This document shows positions 27,500-37,563 of a stretch of 64,000 nucleotides of DNA, piece by piece. Origin of the DNA: Candidatus Manganitrophus sp. GTDB taxonomy: Bacteria; Nitrospirota; Nitrospiria; SBBL01; Manganitrophaceae. Within the stretch, counting starts at the first letter, position 1, and every line of letters begins with the position of its first letter. The notes below the pieces were generated by a model. The model saw nothing but the letters and a program-made list of their open reading frames with translations. It was not told where the DNA came from and ran no database searches. The position numbers were made by a program, and so were the translations under genes. Location of the stretch: assembly GCA_028865235.1 (NCBI GenBank), contig CP114561.1, positions 3,306,001 through 3,370,000 of the forward strand. Reading direction: 5' to 3'.

Positions 27500-30400
27500 A
27501 TGTCGAAAGATTTTATCTCCATCAAAGGGGCCCGGCAGAACAATCTGAAGGGGCTTGAACTGGAGCTTCCGCTCAACGAATTGATCGTCGTCACCGGGGT
27601 GTGCGGCTCGGGCAAATCGTCGCTGGTGTTCGACACGCTCTACGCCGAGGGCCAGCGCCGCTACGTCGAGACCTTCTCGCCCTACGCGCGGCAGTTCCTC
27701 GACCGCATGGACAAGCCCCGGGTCGACCGGATCGAAGGCATGCCGCCGGCCATCGCCATCGACCAGACCAACCCGGTGCGCACCTCGCGCTCCACGGTCG
27801 GCACGATGACCGAGCTGAACGACCACCTCAAGCTGCTCTTCGCGCGCGCCGCCCGGCTGCACTGCCGCGGCTGCGGCCGGATCGTCCGGCGCGACACGGC
27901 CGACAGCATCGCCGAGCAGCTTCTGGAAAAAGACGCCGATCGGCCTTCGGCGTTGATCGTTTTCCCGGTGCCGATGCCGCAGAACTTCTCGGCGGAAGAG
28001 ATGAAGGGCTTGCTCGCCGGACAGGGCTACACCCGCATCCAGGCCCGGGAGCAGAACGGGCTGCTCGAAGTGCATGTCCGACCGCGTCCGGCTCACTCAC
28101 GATCGCCGCGCCCGCCTGGTCGAGGCGCTGGAGATCGCCCTGCACCAGGGACGGGGCCGTGTTTCGATTTATCCGCTCGATGAGGCCGGTCAGACCGGCG
28201 CGCCCCGTCGCTTTTCCTCCGACCTGCACTGCCCCGACTGCGACATCCGCTATCGCGATCCGCCGCCCAGCCTCTTTTCGTTCAACTCGCCGATCGGCGC
28301 CTGCGACACCTGCCGCGGCTTCGGCCGGGTGATCGGCGTCGACTACGGCCTGGTCATCCCCGACCACCGCAAGACGCCTCGCGCAGGGCGCGATCAAGCC
28401 CCTGGCAGACGCCGCGAGCTTCAGGAGGAGTGCCAGGACGACCTGATCAAGCACGCGCGACGCGGCGGCATCCCGCGCGACACGCCCTTGGCGACAGCTC
28501 GCCGAAGAGGCGCAACGCGTGGGTGATCGAAGGCAGAGGGGGAGTGGGAGGACAAGAAGTGGTACGGCGTGCGCCGCTTCTTCGAGTACCTGGAGACCAA
28601 GGCCTACAAGATGCACATCCGCGTGCTCCTGTCGAAGTACCGCAGCTACACGCCCTGCGCCGTCTGCGGCGGCGCGCGGCTGAAGCCCGAGGCGCTGCTG
28701 TGGCGCCTCGGGACCAGGGCCGATGCCGATCGGGTGCTGCCGCCCGAGCGCCGGTTTAAGCCTGCCGGTCCGTCTCGATCGATACCGCGAGCAGCTCGAG
28801 GCGCTGCCGGGCCTGACGATGCACGACCTGATGCTGCTCCCGATCGAGCGCTGCGCCGCTTCTTCGACGGGCTTCAGCTGCCGGCGCCGCTGCTCGACGA
28901 GGCGACCGAAGCTGCTGCTCGACGAGATCCGCACGCGCCTGAGGTACCTGTGCGACGTCGGCCTCGGCTACCTCACGCTGGACCGCCAGACCCGCACGCT
29001 CTCCGGCGGCGAGGTGCAGCGCATCAACCTGACCACCGCGCTGGGCACCTCGCTGGTCAACACGCTGTTCGTGCTCGACGAGCCGAGCATCGGCCTGCAC
29101 CCGCGCGACATGAACGGCATCGTCCATCGGCGTGATGCAGCGCCTGCGCGACGCCGGCAACACGCTGGTGGTGGTCGAGCACGACCCGGCGGTGATGCTG
29201 GCCGCCGACCGCCTGATCGACATGGGCCCCGGCCCGGGCGAGCGCGGCGGCGAGATCGTCTTCGACGGCACCCCCGGACAACTCCGCGGGCGCGCCGACA
29301 CGCTGACCGGCGCCTACCTCGCCGGGCGAAGCGCGACGTCGGCATCGGCAGCAGAGCGCGCCCCGAAGCCCCCGGCGTCCGCCTCGCTCGAAATCCTGAG
29401 GGCGCGCGCCGAGCACAACCTGAAGAACGTCGACGTCGAGTTCCCGCTGCAGCGGCTGGTGTGCGTCACCGGCGTGTCCGGCTCGGGCAAGAGCACGCTG
29501 ATGCAGGACGTGCTGTTACCCGGCGCTGCCGCCACTTCGGCAAGCCGACCGAACCGGCGCGGACGGCACCGGGCGCTCGGGGCCATGAGCTGCTTCGCGA
29601 CGCGGTGTTCGTCGACCAGTCGCCGATCGGCCAGACGACGCGCTCCAACCCGGCCAGCTACGTCGGCGCCTTCGACGAGATCCGCAAGCTCTTTGCCGCC
29701 GCGCCGCTGGCGCGCGAGCGCGGCTACACCGCCGGCACGTTCAGCTTCAACGCCGGCGACGGGCCGCTGCCCCACCTGCGGCGGCTCGGGCTTCGAGCAC
29801 GTCGAGATGCAGTTCCTCTCCGACGTCTACCTGCGCTGCCCCGACTGCGACGGCCGGCGCTACCGCGCCGAGATCCTCGAGGTGAAGCTCGCTCCTGCGC
29901 ATGGCGCGAAGTCCCAAATCGATGGCCGACGTGCTGGAGCTGACCGTCACCGAGGCGCTCGCATTTTTTGCGGGCGACGCCGAGGTGCGCGCGTCGCTGC
30001 AGCCGATCCGGCGACGTCGGCCTGGAGTACGTGCGGCTCGGCCAGCCGGTGCCGACGCTGTCCGGCGGCGAGGCGCAGCGCCTGAAGCTCGCCGGCTTCC
30101 TGGCCGAGGCGCCAGCGGCGGAAAAGCGGGTGAAGAAGGGCACGCTGTTCCTGTTCGACGAGCCGACCACCGGCCTGCACTTCGACGACATCGCCAAGCT
30201 GATGGGCGCCTTCCGCAAGCTGCTCGACGCGGGCCATTCGCTGGTCGTCATCGAGCACAACCTCGACGTGATCCGCGCGGCCGACTGGATCATCGACCTC
30301 GGCCCCGAGGGCGGCGAGGCCGGCGGCGAGATCGTCTGCACCGGCACGCCGGAGGAGGTGCAAGTGCGACCGGAGCGCACACCGGCAGGCGCTCTGAACG

Positions 30401-33053
30401 CGTATGCGGAGGCGGTCGGCATCGGTCGTGCCGTCGGCCCGTCCGGCGCGCCGCGCGAATGGATCGGCGAAGAACGAGGTGATCCGCATCGTCAACGCGC
30501 GCGAGCACAACCTGAAGGGGGTCGACGTCGACATCCCGCGCGGCCAGTTCAGCGTGATCACCGGCGTGTTCGGGTTCGGGCAAGAGCACGCTGGCCTTCG
30601 ACATCCTGTTCAACGAGGGCCAGCGGCGCTACCTCGAATCGCTCAACGCCTACGCGCGGCAGCTTCGTGCAGCCGGCCGGGCGGCCGGAGGTGGATGCGG
30701 TCTACGGCATCCCGCCCACGGTGGCGATCGAGCAGCGGACCAGCCGCGGCGGCCGCAAGAGCACGGTGGCCACGACCACCGAGATCTAGCACTTCCTGCG
30801 CCTGCTCTACGTGAAGCTCGGCACGCAGTCCTGCCCCGACTGCGACGTCGCGATCGAGCCGCAGAGCGCCGGAAGCGATCGTGGCCCGATTGCTGCGCGA
30901 TGAACGCGGGAAACGGATCGGCCTGCTGGCGCCGCTGGTGGTCAACCGCAAGGGCTTCTACACCGACCTCGCCAAGTGGGCCAAGGGGCAAGGCCTCACG
31001 CACCTGCGCGTCGACGGCGAGTTCCCGCCGGTCGAGCCCTGGCCGCGGCTCGACCGCTTCAAGGAGCACACCATCGAGCTGCCGGTGGGCGAGATGAAGG
31101 TCCAGCCGTCGGCGGAGGCCGAGCTGCGCGCGTTGCTGGCCCGCGCGCTGGCATTCGGCAAGGGCGTCGTCCAGATCGCGCCCCTCGGAGAAGATGTTCT
31201 CGACCAAGCGCGCCTGCGCCCGCTGCGGCAGCAGCTTCCCCGAGCTCGATCCGCGCCTGTTCTCCTACAACTCCAAGCACGGCTGGTGCCGGACGCTGCT
31301 ACGGCACCGGAATCGTCCTGCCGGGGTTCGAGCAGGAGCAGACGGGGGAGGACGATCTGGTGGAACGCCTGGTGGGAAGGGGCCGAAACGACCTGCCCCG
31401 CCTGCGAGGGGAAGCGCCTCAACCCGGAGGCGCTCGCCGTGCGTTTCCGAAAGGACACTATCGCCGGGATGGCCGCCCTGCCGGTTGAAGCGGCGGAGCG
31501 GTTTTTCCGCGATCTCAAGTTGAAGGGCCGGGACGCCGAGATCGCCCGCGACCTTCTGGCCGAGATCCGCTCCCGCCTGGCGTTCCTGGAGCAGGTGGGC
31601 CTCGGCTACCTGGCGCTCGACCGCGCGGCGCCGACCCTCTCCGGCGGCGAGGCGCAGCGCATCCGCCTGGCGGCGCAGCTCGGATCGAACCTGCGCGGCG
31701 TGTGCTACATCCTCGACGAGCCGACCATCGGCCTGCACCCGCGCGACAACCGCCTGCTGCTCGACACGCTGCACGAGCTCGAAGCGAAGGGCAACACGCT
31801 GGTGGTGGTCGAGCACGACGAGGACACCATCCGCCGCGCCGACCACGTGATCGACCTCGGCCCCGGCGCCGGCACGCAGCGGCGGGCGGGTGGTGGCCCA
31901 GGGCACCGCGGACGAGCTGATGCGGCAGCCCGAATCGGTCACCGGGCGCTTCCTGGCCGAGCCGCTGCGGCATCCGCTGATCGAGCGGAGGCCGCCGCTC
32001 AACGCGGGGGAGCCGCACCTGACGATCGTCGGCGCCCGGCTGCACAACCTGAAGAAACTCAAGATCGATCTGCCGCTCCGGCGGCTCGTCTGCGGTCACC
32101 GGCGTCACCGGCTCGGGCAAGTGCACGCTGGCGCGCGACGTGCTGCACGCCAACCTGAGACATCTTCTCGCCGCCAAGCGGGGCCGCGGCGCGCCGGGTC
32201 TCGTCGGCTGCGAGGAGATCCGCGGCTGGGAGAATCGGTCCGGACGTGCTGGAGGTCGACCAGACGCCGATCGGCAAGACGCCGCGCTCCTGCCCGGCCA
32301 CCTACATCGGCTTCTGGGACGTGATCCGCAAGCTCTTCGCCGACACGCTGGAGGCCAGGATGCGCGGCTACGGGCCGGCCGCTTCTCGTTCAACGCGAAG
32401 GGGGGCCGCTGCGCGGCGTGCGAGGGCCAGGGGGTGCGGACGATCGAGATGAGCTTCCTGCCCGACGTGAAGGTGGCCTGCGAGGTCTGCGGCGGCGCGC
32501 GCTTCAACCCCGAGACGCTGCTGGTCCGCTTCAAAGGGAAGAACATCGGCGAGGTGCTGGCGATGGAGCGTCGACGAGGCGGTGGAGTTCTTCGCCGCCC
32601 ATGCCCGCGATCCACCACCCGCTGCAGCTGCTGCAGGACGTGGGCCTGGGCTACCTGACGCTCGGCCAGCAGAGCCCGACGCTCTCGGGCGGCGAGGCGC
32701 AGCGCATCAAGCTGGTGACCGAGCTGGCCAAGGTGCGCGAAGCCGGTGGAGGCCGAGGCGGCGGCGCTGCCCACACGCTCTACGTGCTCGACGAGCCGAC
32801 GGTCGGCCTGCACATGGCCGACGTGGAGAAGCTGATCCGCGTGCTGCACCGGCTGGTGGCGGCGGGCAACACGGTGGTGGTGATCGAGCACGACCTCGAC
32901 GTCATCGCCGAAGCCGACTGGATCATCGACCTCGGCCCGGAGGGCGGGGACGGCGGCGGCCGGATCGTGGCGGCGGGCCCGCCGGAGAAGATCATCCGCG
33001 CCCGCAACGGATCTCATACGGCGAAGATTTTAGGCGCGTTCCTCAAAAAGTAA
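27500..33053 (+). CDS. uvrA: Double-length UvrA-type ABC ATPase (heavily frameshifted)
   Basis: About 1850 codons, twice the usual UvrA. Four ABC signatures are visible ([11 protein letters not shown] near 29005, [11 protein letters not shown] near 30058, [11 protein letters not shown] near 31630, [11 protein letters not shown] near 32683). There are four Walker A sites (GVCGSGKSS at 27597, GVSGSGKST at 29470, a broken one near 30565, and one near 32108). Zinc-finger Cys pairs (CPDC, CDTC, CAVC, CPTC, CAAC) are also visible. So two UvrA copies are fused in tandem, an architecture known in some proteobacterial genomes. UvrA recognises DNA lesions for UvrBC. The reading changes frame at more than ten places, and a TAG replaces an expected Tyr codon near 30787. 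From about 27.6 to 33.0 kb the DNA is visibly GC-richer than its neighbours, except at both ends. It may be an unpolished or chimeric assembly stretch, or a decayed gene. Confidence 0.75.
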
Positions 33054-33170
33054 TTCGAGTTCAGATTGACAGTGGTTCGTGATTGGTCATAGAATCACCT
33101 CCGACGATTCATACGGAGAGTCATTCTGGTTATGATGGCAGGTTGCTTCCCAAAAATGGAGAAGACGAAT

Positions 33171-33659
33171 ATGAAGGACGACATTAAATCCGACCTCGAT
33201 ACGATTTTTCGGACGCACCAAGAAAAGAAAGAGAACGCACAGAAGCTTGAAGAGGAAAAAGGGCGCCGGGAAGAGGAGTTTTTGTCCCAGTTTTATCTTC
33301 ACCAGAAGACGACGATCAGGCCGGCGATGGAGGCGATCGGAAAGTACGTCTCGGAAAAAGGGTATTCATACCGGATTGACGAGAGCAAAGACGAAATGAC
33401 CCATGACGTGAAACGCCGGGGGGCCTCGATCTCGATCTGTTTTCTCGTCGGCAGAGACCCGCTCCGGCCCTCTCATGAGTATCCCTATTTTACTGTTTTC
33501 TGCGATAAACATGCCCAGCGGGCGCGGTTTAGCGAAAGCACGATCTCTCCCGGCCTGAGCGGCCGTTCCGGCGCAGCCGGAGAGGCACCGCTCAACGAAG
33601 TGACCGAAGAGCTCATTCATAAAAAGATCATTAAAATTCTGACCGAGGTCTTCAGGTAA
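33171..33659 (+). CDS. Hypothetical cytosolic protein with N-terminal coiled coil
   Basis: A protein of 162 residues that I do not recognise. The N-terminus is a charged helix likely to form a coiled coil (HQEKKENAQKLEEEKGRREE). A mixed alpha/beta domain follows (IGKYVSEKGYSYRIDESKD, ASISICFLVGRDPLRPS, YPYFTVFCDKHAQRARF). The C-terminal helix is EELIHKKIIKILTEVF. Met 33171 is chosen because GGAGAAG lies just upstream; Met 33132 is an alternative. It is followed by prfC about 100 bases later. Confidence 0.7.
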   Translation: MKDDIKSDLDTIFRTHQEKKENAQKLEEEKGRREEEFLSQFYLHQKTTIRPAMEAIGKYVSEKGYSYRIDESKDEMTHDVKRRGASISICFLVGRDPLRPSHEYPYFTVFCDKHAQRARFSESTISPGLSGRSGAAGEAPLNEVTEELIHKKIIKILTEVFR

Positions 33660-33764
33660 GCGTTGCCTGGCGTGCCGCTCCGACGGGAGAGCCATCGCGC
33701 CGGGCGGACCCGCACCTTCTTCATCTCTTCTCACTTTCGCCTTTAATATTGTTTGAGTGAACGT

Positions 33765-35373
33765 ATGTTTGAACTGGCCGAGATGGCTGTCATAGAAGAA
33801 ATCAAGCGCGAGGTGGAGCGCCGGCGGACCTTTGCCATTATCTCCCATCCGGATGCCGGCAAAACCACCCTCACCGAGAAGCTGTTGCTTTACTCGGGGG
33901 CGATCGAGCTGGCCGGCGCGGTGAAGGCGCGCAAGAAGCAGCGCCATGCCACCTCCGACTGGCTGGAGATGGAGCAGTCGCGGGGGATCTCGATTACCTC
34001 CACCGCGCTTCAATTCGACTACCAGGGTTGCCGATTCAATCTCCTCGACACGCCGGGCCACCAGGATTTCAGCGAAGATACCTACCGAACCTTGATGGCG
34101 GTCGACAGCGCCGTGATGGTGCTCGACGGCGCCAAGGGGATCGAGCCGCAGACGAAAAAGCTCTTTGATGTCTGCCGGATGCGGCATATTCCGATCCTGA
34201 TTTTCATCAACAAGATGGACCAGCCGGGGCGGCCGCCGCTCGACCTGCTGGATGAAATCGAAAAAGTCCTCGGGATGGGGGCGGTGCCGAAGAACTGGCC
34301 GATCGGAGAGGGACCCGATTTTCAGGGGGTCTACGATCTGGAGCAGAAACAGGTCCTCCGCTTTCAGAGGACGGTGCGGGGTCAACAGCGGGCGCCGGTC
34401 TGGGTCGGCGAGATCGACGATCCCCAGTTTGCGGAAGAGATCGGCGGCCCGGCCTATCGGCAGCTTTGCGAAGATGTGGCGCTTTTGGCGGGGGCCGGAT
34501 TTTCGTTCGAGCGGGAACGGTTTCTAAAAGGAGAGGTGGCGCCGGTTTACTTTGGAAGCGCCATCCACAACTTCGGCGTGGAGCCGTTCCTCGCCGGCCT
34601 CAAAGAACTGGCGCCCCCCTGGGGCCCGGATGAGCAGCCACGGCCTGGTCGCGCCCGGGATCGAGGCCTTCTCCGGATTCATCTTTAAGATCCAGGCCAA
34701 CATGGACCGCCGGCACCGGGACCGGATGGCCTTCCTGCGGGTCTGCTCCGGGCGCTTCGAAAAAGATATGCTGGTTTATCATTCCCGGCTCGATCGGAAA
34801 GTCCGGATGACCCGGCCGCATCGGCTCTTCGGCCGGGAGCGGGAGACGATCGAAGAGGCCTTCGCCGGCGATGTGGTGGGGTTGGTCAATCCCGGCCTCT
34901 TCGCCATCGGCGACACCCTCTGCTCCGTGGCGCCGCTCAGGTATGACGGCATTCCCCGGTTTCACCCGGAGTGTTTCGGCATTCTGATCAATCGGAACCT
35001 GTCCAAGAACAAACAATTCCAAAAAGGGCTTCAGCAATTGGAGGAAGAGGGGGTGATGCAGGTTCTCTTTTCGCCCGACGGCGCCCGCCGCGAGCCGATT
35101 CTGGCGGTGGTGGGGAATCTCCAATTCGATGTAGTCCAGGCGCGGCTCCAATATGAATATGACGTCGAGACATCGGTGGAGCGTCTCCCCTATACCTCCG
35201 CCCGGTGGATCAGCGGTGACCCTCAAGCGATTGACAAGATGATTCGGCTCCGGTGGGAGGGGATGCACTTGCAGGACCGGGACGGGCAGATGGTCGCCCT
35301 CTTCTCCACCGAAAGAGAATGCGCTTTCCATCAGAAACATTATCCGGAAATCGAGTTCAAGGAATTAAAGTAG
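33765..35373 (+). CDS. prfC: Peptide chain release factor 3 (frameshifted)
   Basis: The GTPase RF3 recycles release factors 1 and 2 from the ribosome. The G domain shows SHPDAGKTTLTEK (P-loop), the RGISITSTALQFDY switch, DTPGHQDFSEDTYR and NKMDQPGRPP. The later domains show FQKGLQQLEEEGVMQVLF and LQFDVVQARLQYEYDVE, typical of RF3 rather than EF-G. The length after joining frames, about 535 residues, is normal. The frame changes at the C/G runs near 34620 (ELAPP/GARMSSHG); one extra C restores it. The N-terminus is uncertain: Met 33765 is chosen, and Met 33783 is also possible. Confidence 0.9.
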
Positions 35374-35737
35374 TCTCCCGTCCCTTTAAACGGCTCTCCG
35401 ATGGAAGGCGCTGACACCTCAACGCCCGCCCCCTTTTTGGGAATCATCTGATCAAGACTCCGTTATCTCCTCAAGAACTTTCGCGCATCCGGCCGGCAAG
35501 CCCCTTCGGCTTGCCGACCGGCAGACCACGATCGCGAAACGACTCGGGCACGTATCAAGCCTTACCCCCGCGCGGACACCCTCAAAAAATTGATGAAGAT
35601 TAGCCTGTGCTCTTTCCCCCCTTGGCGAAGATCTTGGTAGGGTTTCTTAGGAAGTAGCTCAGGGCGGGGGTGGATGCTTCACCTACAATTTAATACATTA
35701 CAAAAGACTGAAAATTGACGATTACGGAGAGAAAGGG
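35374..35737. other. Intergenic region after prfC with a hairpin
   Basis: No gene is supported here. A 14-bp hairpin with one mismatch (35489-35502 with 35508-35521, arm CCGGCCGGCAAGCC) is present but has no T-tract. A short stretch near 35530-35560 reads IAKRLGHVSSLTP in one frame, faintly like the end of a phage-type integrase, but it is too short to call. Confidence 0.4.
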
Positions 35738-35843
35738 AGGCTAACGCCGTAAATGAGCGGCAGCCGACGAGCGTAGCGAGGAGGACAGTCGCAAGCGAGC
35801 GAAGCCCGCTTGCGACTGTCCGCTCGATTTGCTGGTTAGGCGC
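35738..35843 (-). other. Integron attC-like recombination site
   Basis: Read on the - strand, the site begins GCCTAAC (35841-35835, fitting RYYYAAC) and ends with GTTAGCC (35745-35739; GTTRRRY with one deviation). The outer arms pair as GCAAATCGAGCGG against GTAAATGAGCGG, leaving one unpaired C, like the extrahelical base of attC sites. The centre is a perfect 14-bp hairpin (35784-35797 with 35807-35820). It lies directly 3' of the - strand lipoprotein gene, exactly where a cassette attC should be. No integrase gene is in the window. Confidence 0.6.
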
Positions 35844-35880
35844 TATTGGAGAGCTGACTCTATCTCCTCCTTGATTTGAA

Positions 35881-36946
35881 TTAGTCGCGAGGAAAAAGCC
35901 AAATGAATCGGACGCGGCGACCACCGAAGACTGGCCAGATCGATTGGTCGATTCCCTCGGCGGTGTTCCAGACGCCGGGCGTCGGCTCTCTGCGTAACCA
36001 GAGCTCGTCGGTATTGGCCTGAGTGATCAGCATCGGCGCAGTAAACGTGGTGCATCCGGAGCGGAAATCGTTTGCCGGCGTCAGAGGGTTACACACCACC
36101 CCCGCGCCAATGCCGCCCGCCCCGCCTGCCGCGACGGCGTTGACAAACGAGCCTTGGCAGAAAGCCCATGCCTCGATCCTCTTGCTCTTCGTCACTCCCC
36201 CGACAGGATCGAGGTCCACCTCCACCAGCATTTGGGTTCGCGCCAGTCCGGGAGCGTCGTCGACGATGATTTCCACGCCGTCGCCGCTTTGCAGTGCGTA
36301 GCCGATGTGCTGTCGGCCTGGCCGCTGGCCAACCGCGGCCAGAGAGGAATCGAGAGTAATAACAGGAGCACCGCCGCTGCGTCCACAGACTCTACCCGGC
36401 GATGGGGGCGCAACGCTGCTGGGCACCGTAACAACAAGCGATTGGGTTACCACGGCGCCGCCGTGGAAGTTCACTGCGCGCGCCCGGATTACGAACCGAC
36501 GAGTCTGGGGCGTGGTCATAACCGCAGGTGTTAGCGAGTGTGTGACGGAACTGCTCGCCGGAGCCGGATCGCCAACCGCCGCTTGGCTTGATGTGCTCGC
36601 CACAGGTGCCGTGCTGGGTACTGGCGGCGTAATCACTGGACTGCCGTTAGGATTGAATGTCGTCGTCTCCGCGTCAATCCAGATTTGGACGTCTTTGACG
36701 CCGCCGTCAGGATCGTCAGCCCGAGCGGTGATCTGCATTTGCTGTCCTGCTGCTGCGATTACGGGCGGGTCTGCGCTCGTGATCCTCGCGTTGAGAAGGG
36801 GCTGACCCGGGCGGTCGATCTGAAGCCAAATGGCGCTTGGCGGCGTCGGGTCCGAGGCGGGCACAATCAGCCGGGCTCGGCGCGCAACCGGCCACCGCTG
36901 TAGTGACGATCGCAAACCAGCTTAACCAGAAACGAGGCATGAACAT
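35881..36946 (-). CDS. Secreted lipoprotein in a putative gene cassette (frameshifted)
   Basis: A protein of about 354 residues that I do not recognise. From Met 36946, behind GGAGG, it has a lipoprotein signal peptide (LSWFAIVTTAVAGCAPS). The mature part contains an Ig/PKD-like stretch (ITARADDPDGGVKDVQIW), Thr/Ser/Pro-rich linkers and a C-terminal domain with several Cys (CQGSF, VVCNPL, FRSGCTTF) ending in VRFIWLFPRD. Signal and body lie in different frames that join near 36870, probably an indel error. The attC-like site just downstream suggests it is an integron cassette. Function unknown. Confidence 0.6.
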
Positions 36947-37253
36947 AACAAGTCCTCCAAGTAAGAAAGATCTTGCGCGTAACTATCATTCGACGTCCCA
37001 ATCATTTCCGCTAACCCTGCTAAAACTGCCGCCTAATCCCCAGCCTTACGGAGCCAAATAATGTCACAAACGGCTGAATCGACGGTGTTTTCGGCTGGGC
37101 CACCGTGCCCGCTCGCCCGTGTGTTAGACGTCATCTCATGCGTCCTAATAGGAGTAACAGTTACACGCGAAAGTTCAATAGGAAATAAAAAAAGTCTAAA
37201 CGGTTGTTTTTATAGTTTCAGTGTTCTATGAGGAGCGCAGCGTATCATCCCGC

Positions 37254-37422
37254 AAAAAAAGCCCAAGGGCGACGAACACTCCCTTGGGTTTATAGTTGAT
37301 AGCAGCAGAAACCCGTGTGCTAAGTAGTACAATTTAATATAATATATCTGGTTTATATGGCTTGGCTGTATTATCTTAGGTGCCATAGTCCGATAATAAA
37401 CAAGAGGGAAAAAGTATGTCAA
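37254..37422 (-). ncRNA. Candidate small RNA (orphan promoter-terminator pair)
   Basis: On the - strand, TTGACA (37422-37417), an 18-base spacer and TATTAT (37398-37393) form a strong sigma-70-type promoter. About 100 bases downstream is a perfect 8-bp hairpin (37288-37281 with 37269-37262) followed by C and T7 (37260-37254), a canonical terminator. The implied transcript is about 130 nt (from about 37386). It is AT-rich and has no ribosome site or credible ORF. This is a prediction from sequence only. Confidence 0.5.
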
Positions 37423-37494
37423 TACATATATCTTTGGATTACGCAAGATGGGTAGAGTTGTAAAATTTTCTGAGGACTTCAGGAAGGGGAAGCA

Positions 37495-37532
37495 TGACAA
37501 AAGAAGCAGGCCGCCGATCGGCGGCCTGCTTC
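37495..37532 (-). terminator. Terminator of the fibronectin-III repeat gene
   Basis: A perfect 13-bp stem (37503-37515 with 37520-37532) with the loop GATC, followed on the - strand by TTTTGT. It lies about 32 bases after the stop codon of the large - strand gene. Confidence 0.9.
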
Positions 37533-37563
37533 GATGCGATCATGGCGGGTTTCTATCTCTTTC

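Noticed and set aside
35525..35570. Integrase-like C-terminal fragment (IAKRLGHVSSLTP)
   Set aside because: It is only about 13 residues, with no catalytic Tyr context and no flanking homology; chance similarity cannot be excluded.
37014..37136. A possible second attC site upstream of the cassette gene (GTCTAAC near 37130, GGTTAGCGG near 37014)
   Set aside because: Core-like ends exist, but the arms next to them are not complementary, so the fold required of attC is missing.
37210..37500. A 96-codon - strand frame in the gap after the FN3 gene
   Set aside because: It has no ribosome site, reads through the terminator hairpin at 37262-37288 and has no protein-like composition.
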